A DNA stretch of 64,000 nt. It comes from Terebella lapidaria. Taxonomy: Eukaryota > Annelida > Polychaeta > Terebellida > Terebellidae. A model generated the notes under the pieces. The model made no database searches. It had not been told where the DNA came from and was given only the letters and a program-made list of their open reading frames with translations. A program made the translations under genes and the position numbers. The stretch lies in the NCBI GenBank assembly GCA_949152475.1, contig OX424570.1, positions 8,172,181-8,236,180 of the forward strand, read 5' to 3'. Below, in pieces: positions 13,008 to 24,575 of this stretch (within the stretch, counting starts at the first letter, position 1; each line of letters starts with the position of its first letter).

Positions 13008-13830
13008 ATGAAATGCAACAGAACACTGTGAGGTGGGGTACTTGACACATCATAACGTGTCGGTGTTATACATAATACATGTAATAAATGTTTGCACAAT
13101 GCTTTTAGGCGAGTTCCATATATACCGTCACTAATAGCTCGGATTAACCACTGCATAATCTTAACAATCTTCTTTAAATCTCATACTTTCATTTTTTTAT
13201 TTCGAGTTTGATGTGAAGTCACCTGCAAGATATTCATCTTTTATTATGTTAGATTCTGGAGGGATATATGATCACATACTCACTTTAAGAATTTTTCACA
13301 ACAGAAGGATAGTCATTATAAATATGGAATCACGTTACTTACTGGAAACGTGACTGAAAACAGTGGTTTTAAATATAAACCTGATGTGTTTGCCATGCAC
13401 AAAAAGTGGCAATGATAAACATGTAGCTCATATATCGCAGAGGTAATACAATATGTGTGAAAAAACACCCCAGACTGTAAATGAGCAATAAAGCTAGTGA
13501 AAAGAAGTTGTTGAGGGCCACAACAGACACAAACACTAATCGCATCACTCAAGTTTCGGACTTCACCAGTTACAAATCAACTCCATCTGAGTTGTCTTAG
13601 CAAGATAAATATCACAATCCTGTGAGGATTGAGGATGTTGGAAAATAAGGAGAAGGTGTTATGATAGCCTAATCTGACGTAGGGAATGATTACAATAAAC
13701 CTGACCAGAAAATTATTGGGTATCTATATAAAGAGTTTATATTCAGGATAAAAGCAAATAAATAGTTCCCTGTATCCCTGTCTGTAGTATGGCGAAGATT
13801 TATATTTACTTTTTTGCAATATAACGAACA
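13008..13830 (-). repeat. Dispersed repeat family A, copy 3 with tandem partner at 15055
   Basis: The segment 13008-13830 is repeated in the same orientation at about 15055-15830. The AACCACTGCATAATCTTAAC block and the ACACCCCAGACTGTAAATGA block are in both. Its middle part (13300-13660) is the reverse complement of the family A copies at 2150 and 3712. Non-coding. Confidence 0.7.
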
Positions 13831-15054
13831 ATCAGAAACACCTGTTTATGGGGTCATGGGCTTTTTTTAAAAAAAATGTTCTTTTTCGTTTGTTCCGACT
13901 TTTTCGTCGTTTGTTATGTATTCCAAAGATACTTTTCCCTTATGGTGTTTCCACTTCGGTGACCTATGAAAATACCATTGGTAGGATTAGATGATATTTT
14001 GCAATTGATTTATGGTAATTGCAATTTCGTTACCAATTATACCACTGAGAAAATGCAATATGTTCGTTGTGCAACAAAAACCTGTGGCAAATATGGCTGA
14101 AATGCCTAGATGACATGAAGCAAGTGACATCTACATGTAAGATAGCATCCAATTGGCATTTTGTAATGATTACAACACATAGGGCAGGAAATGATCACTT
14201 TCCCCTTCTGTAGAAAAAAACCTAATGTTAATGAATCTGAAATCAACAGTATGATAAGTAATAACAATAACAGTGATAATTAAGTAATCAGCTTGTGATA
14301 ACAGTGACTGTGATAAGTAATTTGGGAATCAGTCGGTAATAACAGTAACTGATAATGGTAACATATAACAATTTTTTACTGATATTAAAAACTTAATTAG
14401 GCTTATCATTCCAGGCATCCTGACAATGTTCTAGTTCCAACTGTATACATGCTATAGGGGCTTCTTCTTTGGTATCTTGCTGCAATTAATTGACAGATGT
14501 ACAGCATAATCATTCAGGTTCGTGTCTTGGTATTTAAAATCAGTACTATTTATTCACCCAGAACGGAGGTTTGTTGAACTACAAGATGTCCAGTACTTGC
14601 AGGTTTTTGCGTGTTTTCTGTTGAATCGCATGCATTTTGGAGTGATTTTCCATCTTCGAGCTGGCCACCAAATTACGTTTTTGGCGAGCCATCAAAGCAC
14701 ATCTTGCTTCAGCTGACGTCACGATTACGGAAATCGCCGAAGCTCTTTCTTTCATCGGCTGGAGAAGACGATTGTTATACTGTCTCAATATACTAGTACT
14801 CCATCACATGTCGCTGTTATTAGTTACCAATTAACGCAAACATCTTTTTTTTATCACTAATTGTCCACGATGTCTTCATCTGAGCAGGAAGAAAACCATA
14901 TAATGGCACCTTGCTACTATGACTTCAAGATGAGATAAAACATTATTTAATGTCGTGGTACAATGAAACAAGTAACATTAGCACTTGTGGTGTTATTAAC
15001 CGACAGGATGACATGATGAATATATGCAGTGAAAAGCTGAAAGATTATGCGATG
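13831..15054. other. AT-rich stretch without a recognised gene
   Basis: Contains T and A homopolymer runs near 13862-13878 and a minus-strand open frame at 14579-14788 without family motifs. Nothing is supportable as a gene. Confidence 0.4.
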
Positions 15055-15830
15055 ATTTTGAAATGCAACAGAACACTATGAGGCGGGGTACTTGACACAT
15101 CATAACGTGTCAGTGATATACAAAATAAATATAATAACTATTTTCACAATGCCTTTAGGCGAGTTTCATATATACTGTCACTATTAGCTCGGATCAACCA
15201 CTGCATAATCTTAACTTTTTTCAATCATCTGCGGTCACTTGCATTATATACATCTTCAGTTATGTTAATTTCTGGAGGGATATATATAATCACATACTCA
15301 CTATAAGAAATGTTCACAATAGGAGGATAATTATAATAAATATTGAATCACGTTATTCACTGGAATCGTGACTGAAAACAGTAGTTTAAAATATGAATCC
15401 GGTTTGTTTTCCATCCATAAATGTAGCAACAATAAACATGTAGCTCACATATCGCAGAGGTAATACAATATGTGTGAAAAACACCCCAGACTGTAAATGA
15501 GCAACAAAACTAGTGGAAGGAAGTTGTTGATGCCTCCAACAGACACAAACACTAATCGCATCACTCAAGTTTCGGACTTCACTAGTTTTAATTTAACTCA
15601 ATCTGAGTTGTCTTAGCAAAATAAGTATTTCAGTCGTGTGAGGATTCAGGATGTTGGAAAATAAGGAGAGGGTTTTGTATGATAACCTAATCTGATGTTC
15701 GGAATGGTTGCAACAAACCCCACCAGTAAATTATGGGTATCTATATAACGATTTTATATTTATGATGAAAGTAAATAAGTAGTGCCCTGTATCCTTGCCT
15801 GTCCATCATGGCGAAGATTTATATTTACTT
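15055..15830 (-). repeat. Dispersed repeat family A, copy 4
   Basis: Diverged tandem partner of 13008-13830 and reverse complement of the family A copies near 2.2 and 3.7 kb. Together the four copies form an inverted arrangement spanning about 13.5 kb. Confidence 0.7.
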
Positions 15831-16287
15831 TTCGATGAGATGATAAATTAGTGTATTCTTAGACTTTCTGTATTCAAGCCTCATAAACTGACCTAAGTAA
15901 TGATTGCATGTTCTGTCACGTTTGATATTGATTTATTTTTAAGTACCAAAACATATGTACACGAAGGCATCCAGCTTGACCCCTGTTCATTCCTATTAAC
16001 ATCTGTCGTTGATGTAGGCATAGCAATTGATTTATCAGGGGATCAGATACAAACCACTTAGCAAGATATCATATTATGCAATTTGATTTCTCCCGCACCG
16101 CACAAGGACTTTTTACCAGATGTTCTCACTCGTTGTACACAGAGAAGTTTTACTCCGAGTGTCCAAAAAAAGCATCCTTTTTTCGTCAGCGGATATTCTT
16201 CTCATACACGTGCTATTTTCAATGATGATATAATGTGAAATGGCGTTTTTGTCAGTTATGTCTCAATGATAATGTCAATCCCAATAT
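15831..16287. other. Gene-free stretch
   Basis: AT-rich and without recognisable motifs. Confidence 0.4.
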
Positions 16288-16825
16288 AGTTCAGTTCAGG
16301 TCAGTTCAGTTTGTTTATTAAAGTGACATAAGCATATATATATACAGAAATGTAACACATGAGAAACATAATGCTTCCAGCCTCACAGGGCTTACAGGTC
16401 ACTATAAATCAAACAATGATACATACAGATGGCAACATATCTCATCAGACAAAAACACACAAAATATATCACAAGCACAGAATCACATAGATAATAACAT
16501 AAAATCAACAATATAAGTTATTTCTTCTGATTTCATATGCATCAGCAGTAAATTTGGCAACATATCTTTGACACTTTTGTAAAAGGAGTATGAACAAATT
16601 TTCATTGGTAATTTCTGTAATGTTTGGAATACATGATTCGGCCTTATAAAAAAGATTATCTCGTAAATTTGTATATAATGGGCATGACATGATAAAATGG
16701 AACTCATCTTCAATTTCTCCAAGTGCACATACATTACATAATCTTTTTTCACAAGTGCACATACATTACATAATCGTTTTTCTATATTATTTCTGAGAGC
16801 TTGGAAACAACGATACAAGGATCAT
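16288..16825 (-). mobile_element. 5'-truncated non-LTR retrotransposon, 3' end only
   Basis: On the minus strand the frame 16505-16762 encodes the extreme C-terminus of a non-LTR reverse transcriptase ORF. A C-x2-C-x8-H-x4-C knuckle (CNVCALGEIEDEFHFIMSC) is followed by PLYTNLRDNLFYKAE. Reading on, an AATAAA signal (near 16314) is followed by a (GAACT)n-like tail at about 16288-16312, typical of non-LTR elements that end in a short microsatellite. A ~24-bp block (CACAAGTGCACATACATTAC) is duplicated inside the coding part, which breaks the longer frame. Endonuclease and RT core are absent, as expected for incomplete reverse transcription. Inactive. Confidence 0.75.
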
Positions 16826-17523
16826 TTCCTCACCATTTCCATTGTTGACACAAAACAATGGACCACTGTTTACACAAAAGGATCAGTTTTAACAGAAATG
16901 TGAATTATAGATTTTCTCACCACTTCCAAAACAATACTTCTATGCCCTGTTTGCGTCTCTATTCATACACATCTATTCACTCTATAGCTAGTCTCCTGGA
17001 CGAGATTTGAAATATTGTAAAGTGGCTAATGTAGCCCTGAGAAAGTGCCAATAATGAACAAAATTCTTTGTTAACATTTCTGTGGCCAATCGTTCTTGCC
17101 TCATGTCAAATATAAAAACAAGCTGCGTGGGAAGATACACCGCGTAATCAAGCTGTACTAAATCAGCTCACTTACATACACCATTAAGGAGCCTACAATT
17201 GTCATATATCATATATCAATACTGATGTCTTTTGAACCTGATACAGCACAAAAGAAATTCCAACTTAACAATCTGTTTGGGATCAGTATGGTGCACAGGA
17301 GATATATATTACAAGGCTGTGACCTACAAGCCTTATGTAATCCTACAAGCCTTATGTAAATATGTGAGTATATACACATAGAACACTCTGTGGAATAGAC
17401 GATAATTCGCTATTTAATACCAATTATATATTATTCATTTTGTATAATGTAAAATTTCCTGTGAATCTTACTGTTATGCAGAACCATTACCAGAGAAAAA
17501 AAGATGATTTATAGTATGAACAT
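16826..17523. other. Gene-free stretch
   Basis: Only a small tandem duplication (CTACAAGCCTTATGTAA twice, about 17325-17358) stands out. Confidence 0.4.
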
Positions 17524-18067
17524 CTATTTACGTGAGCTACAATACCAGAAACCGGTGAAGTATTCTCCGTAAGCAATTAAATCAAGGATAATTGTTCCAA
17601 GACACTGACTCAAGCACCATCACATAGCAGCTTCAGATGGATTACACATACAATAACAACTTCAAGGAGTATGTACTTCCTTTGTGATTTTATGGTAATC
17701 GATACAACATCAATGCAGAGAGTATTATCCTTTTATCTAGGTGCATGGTATGCACTTGTTTCTTCCCAACAAATAGGGCGAATAACACTACTGCTCTATT
17801 TACGTGAGCTACAATACCAGAAACCGGTGAAGTATTCTCCGTAAGCAATTAAATCAAGGATAATTGTTCCAAGACACTGACTCAAGCACCATCACATAGC
17901 AGCTTCAGATGGATTACACATACAATAACAACTTCAAGGAGTATGTACTTCCTTTGTGATTTTATGGTAATCGATACAACATCAATGCAGAGAGTATTAT
18001 CCTTTTATCTAGGTGCATGGTATGCACTTGTTTCTTCCCAACAAATAGGGCGAATAACACTACTGCT
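17524..18067. repeat. Exact 272-bp tandem duplication
   Basis: Units 17524-17795 and 17796-18067 both start CTATTTACGTGAGC and end AACACTACTGCT. I see no difference between them by eye, so the duplication is either recent or an assembly artefact. Confidence 0.93.
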
Positions 18068-18121
18068 AAACTGCACAGTACTGCTAAATCGGTTCTAAAA
18101 TGGGAAGACAGAGGTCCCAAA

Positions 18122-18561
18122 CACCCTGCCAAATGGCATAGAGCGTTGTCCGGCCTAGTTCTTTTGTTTAGGGTTCAGGTCATGTTGTTGTCAACGCTGT
18201 AATGCTAACTTTTTGGCAGCTGATGCCGACACATGGGGAGTAAAATAATTTTTCTGTGAGATAGATGATCTTTGGACACTACATATTTGTGGGCCACATT
18301 CGTGGGCGAGGGCCTATTTCTTCACAAATCAGACTCCAAAGAATAATTGGACAACACAGGATTGTACATTGGTGTCTCGTACGCTGCATCGAAAACTCAT
18401 TCTAAAGTAATATGGTCAGTATTTTACAGAGAAAATATTTTACTCACCATGTGTCGTAATCAGTTCAGAAAAAGTTAGCCTTACAGCGTTGACAATAACA
18501 TGACCTGACCCTTAAACAAAAGAACTAGGTCGGTCAACGCTCTATGCCATTTTGCAGGGTG
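18122..18561. mobile_element. ~440-bp inverted-repeat (MITE-like) element
   Basis: About 95 bp at 18122-18216 is the reverse complement, with scattered mismatches, of 18468-18561. The outer ends read CACCCTGCCAAATGGCATAG and CTATGCCATTTTGCAGGGTG. ACAGAGGTCCCAAA occurs directly before the left arm (18108-18121) and 3 bp after the right arm (18565-18578), which looks like a 14-bp target duplication. No coding sequence lies between the arms. The element class is unknown: the long arms fit a foldback/MITE, while a 14-bp duplication is long for most DNA transposons. Confidence 0.65.
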
Positions 18562-18578
18562 CAAACAGAGGTCCCAAA

Positions 18579-20190
18579 TAACGCACAATGCTCCTTAATA
18601 CTACTCGTCCACTGAAAACAAACTATTTGATTCGCATCGCACCTCTTTACACCTTATTGAAAATAGGGGAATTAAAAACGCAGGATCTGATACTTGGGTT
18701 ACATTCGGTTCTGTTCGCTCCATGATTCCGTTTATCCAGGATTTCATTTTACACACGATCTCAGGCAAAAGAACTACATTTAATAATGATATAATAATGT
18801 AATATGTTGGAAAATACATGTGCTCTTTGCGTTCATGACAGGAGCAATATCCACCTTGTGTGAACGCGCTTCAACGGTTCCATCATCGGCCATTACATAA
18901 CAAAAGTTGAGAATATATCTCCCCATTCGAATATTTCAGCCCAAACAAATGAACAACAACAATAATTCCTCGACTTAGTACACAGAGGCCATGTCAGAAG
19001 GAAATTGTATGCTCCACTTCAATAGTAGTCTCATATTCTCCAGAAACCAAACCACACCTCTCAATCAAGAGGAATATTATTGTATCAGCATATCACCACC
19101 AATACAATAATTGTTGATGACACCAATAGAAAACCTGAAATACAACATTTCTTGAAGGAACACGAAGCCCGTCTAAATATTTACAGCCAAATCCATACTG
19201 GCGTATTCAGGTGCAAATAGTTGCAATGAGGATATATGTGCCCAACAGCATACTGAAGTAATTCAGAAGATGTAGCTACATCATTGCCCATTCTTACTTG
19301 TGCTTGTACTTTCCCATGAATTATCCAAAGCCGGGCTCCAGATAGTATTGACAATATCCATAAGTTTTTGTTCATTGTAGAAAACACGGTTTGACCTGTC
19401 ACACTGGAAGACAAGGTTATTGCATTTGCGACCTGTACAAGTCAAGCCAGTGTGTTGACACTGTATTAATCAAAATAGATTTGATGACCAAGAACCATCT
19501 ATAGGTAGATGCGTTCTGATGCCGGTGATGAGGACTGGAAATGATGGGGTTCAGTACTAATGATCTGGCTCCTGTTGGCATTTCACCTTTATGGGGTTTT
19601 TTTATTGACAGTGTGATCATCATCTTAGTTTTGTAACATATGCACATTTCATGTATATAATACTGCGGGTATCATTTATGAGATCATATGCGCAACATGG
19701 ACCCAACAATAAACTGAACTGGTACATGTTAGTAAACACGGGTAGAAACCATTTTCTATGAATTAAATTTGTGTGAAGTTAATAACTACATCTTTGACAT
19801 GTTAGTTGATGTTACCTACCCACCAACTGGGATTCATTGTTTGGTTTTCTGTGGACGTCCTCGTGTCATTTGTGTAAACTAGTGGTAGTCACAGGCACTG
19901 TCGACATATTAAGTGTTAGTTCTGATTGAGCAAGTTACCTTATAGTAGTACTCGATTTTCCTTACCGCTACTATTAATTCTATGCTATTTTTATGAGGTC
20001 TAAATGTCTCCACCTGAACGCGAATATTTCAATATCTAAACGGATTTGTTCTAGAACGCAAATCTTTGCAGATGACTGCACGCTAGCTTAAAGCTTCGTT
20101 TCGAGCTGGACCTGAATTGCATCCAGTAGAAATTAGCATACACTCATTTAAATTACATAGAAGCGTAGAATCCCTTATTTAAAGGATGTA
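18579..20190. other. Gene-free stretch
   Basis: No gene, RNA gene or strong repeat recognised. Minus-strand frames at 19181-19414 and 19417-19647 lack family motifs. Confidence 0.4.
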
Positions 20191-20925
20191 CGCTCCCTTC
20201 GGACCCAAGCAGAGGGGCTAAAATTTGAAATTCGTTTGATGATTTTCATACTTTTAAACAATCATCAATATGATATTGTGCATTCGAAAACAGAATATTC
20301 GGATCAAATATTCTCTCCAGTGTGGAATTATGGGTAATTTTACCCCAAAATACCAGCAAAACGGGTAATTTTTGGCCATATTCACTAAAATCAATATTCA
20401 ATGAAAACCTGAAAATAGATTTCTCAAAATTTTTGCTTGTTTATCAACAAACCGATATGCATGTTTTTGATGGAAAAAAATATGGGGGTCACCATGCTAT
20501 TTTTTCTATTACAGGTTGTCATATTTGTGAATGTCAGTGAATTTTATCAAAATTTTAACAAATTTAAGTAAAATTTTCTGTTCTGGACTCATACGGATGC
20601 CTGTAGACGGAAAATTAGCATGGTGACCCCCATATTTTTTTCTATCAAAAACATGCACAGCAGATTGTTCATAAACATACACAATCTCAGAGAAATCTAT
20701 TTTCAGGTTTTCATTAAATATTGAATATAGTGAAAATGGCCCAAAATTACCCATTTTCCTGGTATTTTGGGGGTAAAATTACCCATAATTCCACACTAAA
20801 CAAAATATTTAACCCAAATTTGCTGTTTTGGAATGCTCGATATCATATTGATGATTGTTTGAAAGTCTGAAATACATTGAACAAATTTCGAATTTTAGCC
20901 CCTCTGCTTGGGTCCAAAAGGAGCG
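20191..20925. mobile_element. Foldback element with ~325-bp arms
   Basis: 20191-20515 and 20600-20925 are long inverted repeats separated by an 84-bp spacer. The outer ends carry GGACCCAAGCAGAGGGGCTA and its complement; the inner ends carry TATGGGGGTCACCATGCTA and its complement. The short frames seen on both strands here mirror each other because of the palindrome and are not genes. A transcript would fold into a long double-stranded RNA. Confidence 0.85.
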
Positions 20926-21271
20926 AACAACCTTAACGAAAAGCTGTACTGTAAAATCAATTAAACACGATAGTAATACATGTACTGACGAGTTATGTTG
21001 CTGCATTTCGAAGAACTCTTCATCATTATGACTGACTGTATCTAAACGAGCCTAATCACCTTTAGAGCGTTTGGTTGGTTACAACAACATTAAGATTGGT
21101 GGCGATGATAGCTGACGGGCGAAACGCAGTAATTGAAATTCCTCAGTCGGCAATAAACTTCTAAACAGGAATGATTAGTGTGCAAAATGGTTACAAATAG
21201 TGCTTGAAAATCATAAACTGAGCCTTGATTACAGCATCTGTATTATTGCAAATCTCAACTGAGCCTGGAAC
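20926..21271. other. Gene-free stretch
   Basis: Nothing recognised between the foldback element and the GACGTC-rich repeat. Confidence 0.4.
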
Positions 21272-21461
21272 CCACTGGGCACATGACGTCTCAAAGACGT
21301 ATTTTTCCGTCATTTGGTGACGTCTTATTCACGTCTCATCTTAGTCTTATATGCAAAGCTAAAAGACGTCTTTTATATGACAGAAAAATGACGTCTTTTC
21401 CATAACAGTAAAAAGACGTCTATTATATAACGGTAAAAGACGTCTTTTATATAACAGTAAA
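21272..21461. repeat. GACGTC-rich repeat, left part
   Basis: Contains many GACGTC palindromes in an AAAAGACGTCTTTTATATAA-type context. The same kind of sequence resumes at 29119, right after the non-LTR element, so the element interrupted this repeat. The outer sequence (CCACTGGGCACATGACGTC, about 21269-21287) resembles the reverse complement of the far right end (about 29825-29842). Confidence 0.65.
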
Positions 21462-21908
21462 CATGCGTTAGTACGGTAGTGTCATCAACACGTGTTTCGG
21501 GATATTTGTGAACATTTTCGACAAGATTTAACCAGCCATAGTGTGTATTTCGTACAAGTATGGTGTCTTGGGTGTTGAACTACGTCCGTAGCACCCAAAT
21601 GTAACTCTGTTTTATCACTGTGTATGAACAATGTAGGATTCTGACTCTTGAAGTTCCCCGTCTCACGTGTTATCGCTCATTTCGTCCGCGCACAGCACGC
21701 CATCATAACGCCCCCGCCAGAGACCCAAACACGTGGCGAAGTGCTCGCCGATTTTCTAGATATCATAACGTGCCCGTGTAAGACCTCGGATGCTGTTTTT
21801 GTGGGTCGGACAGTGCGGGTACAGGATGAGCACATGAACTGGACAATATTAACATCGCTATGTGTTCAGTCTACAGCTAAATGATCCATAAGCACCAATC
21901 AACACAAA

Positions 21909-24575
21909 ATGGGTAAAACCAAAGCATGGAACGTGGACTTGTTGTCTGTACCAGCAGATGAAACACTATATACAGATTACAAAACTGACGACAAGACCGA
22001 AGCATGTAGTGTTAAATTAAAAACGCGACGCATTTCAAAGTGGCAACAATTGCATAAAGTGAAATACAATCCTGACTTTTGCAAGAACGAAAACATATCG
22101 GTACGATGGGAAACTCGACCGAACGAATGTGACATCCTCAAACTTGTTGAGAAGAACAAGCACAAGCTGACTGTGTCATTTTTCAACAGTGACGGAACTA
22201 TTCTCGTTCAAGGAGATTGGTTCCAGAGATGGGTTGATCTAGTTTATTCTCAAGCTACAGTGGACCTCAATGTACAGTCTGAGACAGTGATGACCCCAAC
22301 AAAATCGGACACGTTCACAGATCAACTTCAGACATCTGATGACACTCTAGTTAAAACATTTGAGTCAGCCATGGACCAGCATGATCAGGAGGAAGTGTTT
22401 GGTCAAACGTCAACGAAAACATTGGTCTCTACAACGGAGGATGAATACATACCTGAGGAACCACGTGTGGAGCAGGACTTCACGGAATCAGGGGACCTCA
22501 AAATGTCACACTCTAACAAAGTGACTGGATCTCAAGAAATCAGATCAGACGTGCAGCCCTCGGATGACCCCCCGCCCCAGACAGTTTCAGCTCATGGGAC
22601 CACAGGTATGATTCCTGGGACGCCAGTGAATGATAGAGTTGTGTCTCGGCTCAATACTGTTCTATCAACTCCACACGTGCCCGGCCAGTCGAGGATATCG
22701 GTCATCAGATCCCAGTTCAAATCTATCGAGGACTGTTACGTCACCCAGAATGACCGGATCTCTGATATGGAGTCTTCAATCCATCAATATGACGAGACGC
22801 AACAACGCCTTCTACAAAGAATGACACAACTGGAACAGAAACTAGCATCATCTCTCCAGGGTGGCAAGAAAAATAAGGAGCACAAGGAGACCGAGGCGCC
22901 ACCCAGCCCTTGTCGCACAGAAGCTCCAAAGTACTTCCTTGTCCAGGGTCGAGATGATCCTCTCTCTAACTTTTTCGAATGCAGGATGGAAGTTTCCATC
23001 GATGACACACTCTTCGCATATTCCAGTCTTGAACAGGCATTCCAACATCGCAGGGCACTCACACTGCAAGACTCACAATTAGCGGATGCTATTATGAGAG
23101 AAAAAAATCCAGGGAATATCAAACAATTAGCCCGCCGTCTCGAAAACCACACAAACTTGACCTCTTGGTCTAGCATTGAACTCGAAGTCATGCGATCGCT
23201 ACTCATACTGAAACACCAAACGTGCAGAAGATTCGCTGAGAAACTTGTGTTGACAGCCAACGCCACCCTCCTGCATAGCGTCCCTTGCCCCAAGTGGGGT
23301 ATAGGTATAGCGACCACAGATGTGTGCCATCCCCTAAACATACACTCTGTCCAGGGAGAGAATCTGATGGGCAAACTACTGATGGAAGTGCGATCGACTC
23401 CAGTATCCCCTTCCGCGGACGTGAGTAGCTCTGATCGCCACACATCTCCCCAGGGACGTTCCCCGATGAACGATCGCACAAACAAGTCTCCACAATCCAC
23501 TCCTATGCCACAACCGGATGCCAAACCGGAGTCCAGAACGTCTGATGTGCGTAGGCCTACTCGATCTGCGCCTCTACGGTCAAGCAACACGACACGACAG
23601 TCGCCAAACCATCATGTCAACACTGACCGCGTCCAACCAGTAGATCCACCATCATCGTTCAGAGCGATTCTACTGGGCAGCTCAAACACGAAATACGTGG
23701 ACAGCAATCGACTTTTTGGCCGCACTCCCGCTCGAGTCAAGAGAACGCCAACAGCGTCAGCGGCAAAACAGGACCTGCTGTCCATGAGCAAATCGCCAAA
23801 CATGAACTTCCTTGTCCTACATGTAGGGCTCAACGACCTGCGGGAAGGCAAGTCGCCCATTCAAACTGTATGCGATATTAAGGACTGCCTGAACATCGGC
23901 GCCAACACGTTTCCCAACGCTAAGATCGGCTATTCTGAACTGCTTCATGTCGAAGGGGACTCCGACCTTAACACCAAAATCGACAGCACGAACGAAGCTA
24001 TCAATGCTTACTGCCGCGAGTACCGAACCTTCGTGTATATCTCTCATAGAGAGCTCCAAGTGAGAAATGACCTCTATGAGGACAAGGTCCACATGAGCAA
24101 GGCAGGAATTAGGTCCTTCGTACGAGACATTCATGACGCCATGTACTCGAGAGCTCGTACATCCGCACCACTGCCACCACCGCCACGACGGCCTGGCGAT
24201 AGACGTCCATCGATCTCGCCATACCAGTCAGAGCAATCTCGCTACTCCAAATATGGTACACACGAAACTAGAGAGTACCCTCCGAATGCCTGGAGGAATG
24301 GTCCTCCCAAATTCCCCAGTGGGCCCGTGTCGTCGCCTGTTAATCTCCCTGGTCCAACAGCTTGGGGAGCGAGGCCTCTAGACACAGACTCCCGCCAGTT
24401 ACCTTTGACGTCTCAGCCACCGCGGGATCCTACATCCCAAGGTCATCTCCCTGCTCCAGCGAAAGGACATGACGTGTCAACCGCCCCAACGCCCGACCAA
24501 GGAACACAGAAGTTCACAAATCCAGATGAGCTTCTAAGGCTTCTCATGATCAATTTCCTCAACAAATCTTACTAG
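21909..24575 (+). CDS. Non-LTR ORF1 protein with coiled coil, NADAR and SGNH hydrolase domains
   Basis: An 888-residue ORF1. Residues 1-115 form an unrecognised N-terminal region containing ILVQGDWFQRWVD. Residues about 115-265 are acidic and probably disordered. Residues about 270-318 look like a coiled coil (ISDMESSIHQYDETQQRLL), which fits ORF1 oligomerisation. Residues about 342-495 match the NADAR/YbiA family: DPLSNFFECRMEV, then YSSLEQAFQHRRA with the conserved Glu, and PKWGIGIATTD. Known NADAR proteins are N-glycosidases, including enzymes that remove ADP-ribose linked to guanine. Residues about 585-745 are an SGNH (GDSL-type) hydrolase: LLGSSNTK (Ser block), HVGLND near 637-642, and DKVHMSKAG with Asp725 and His728. 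SGNH/esterase domains are known in ORF1 of CR1-like elements. The C-terminus is Pro/Ser/Arg-rich. No CCHC knuckle is evident. All functions are inferred from motifs. Confidence 0.85.
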   Translation: MGKTKAWNVDLLSVPADETLYTDYKTDDKTEACSVKLKTRRISKWQQLHKVKYNPDFCKNENISVRWETRPNECDILKLVEKNKHKLTVSFFNSDGTILVQGDWFQRWVDLVYSQATVDLNVQSETVMTPTKSDTFTDQLQTSDDTLVKTFESAMDQHDQEEVFGQTSTKTLVSTTEDEYIPEEPRVEQDFTESGDLKMSHSNKVTGSQEIRSDVQPSDDPPPQTVSAHGTTGMIPGTPVNDRVVSRLNTVLSTPHVPGQSRISVIRSQFKSIEDCYVTQNDRISDMESSIHQYDETQQRLLQRMTQLEQKLASSLQGGKKNKEHKETEAPPSPCRTEAPKYFLVQGRDDPLSNFFECRMEVSIDDTLFAYSSLEQAFQHRRALTLQDSQLADAIMREKNPGNIKQLARRLENHTNLTSWSSIELEVMRSLLILKHQTCRRFAEKLVLTANATLLHSVPCPKWGIGIATTDVCHPLNIHSVQGENLMGKLLMEVRSTPVSPSADVSSSDRHTSPQGRSPMNDRTNKSPQSTPMPQPDAKPESRTSDVRRPTRSAPLRSSNTTRQSPNHHVNTDRVQPVDPPSSFRAILLGSSNTKYVDSNRLFGRTPARVKRTPTASAAKQDLLSMSKSPNMNFLVLHVGLNDLREGKSPIQTVCDIKDCLNIGANTFPNAKIGYSELLHVEGDSDLNTKIDSTNEAINAYCREYRTFVYISHRELQVRNDLYEDKVHMSKAGIRSFVRDIHDAMYSRARTSAPLPPPPRRPGDRRPSISPYQSEQSRYSKYGTHETREYPPNAWRNGPPKFPSGPVSSPVNLPGPTAWGARPLDTDSRQLPLTSQPPRDPTSQGHLPAPAKGHDVSTAPTPDQGTQKFTNPDELLRLLMINFLNKSY

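Noticed and set aside
22784-23590. 268-codon minus-strand frame inside ORF1
   Set aside because: It lies antisense to the NADAR/SGNH ORF1, has no family motif, and is explained as a shadow of a long GC-richer coding region.
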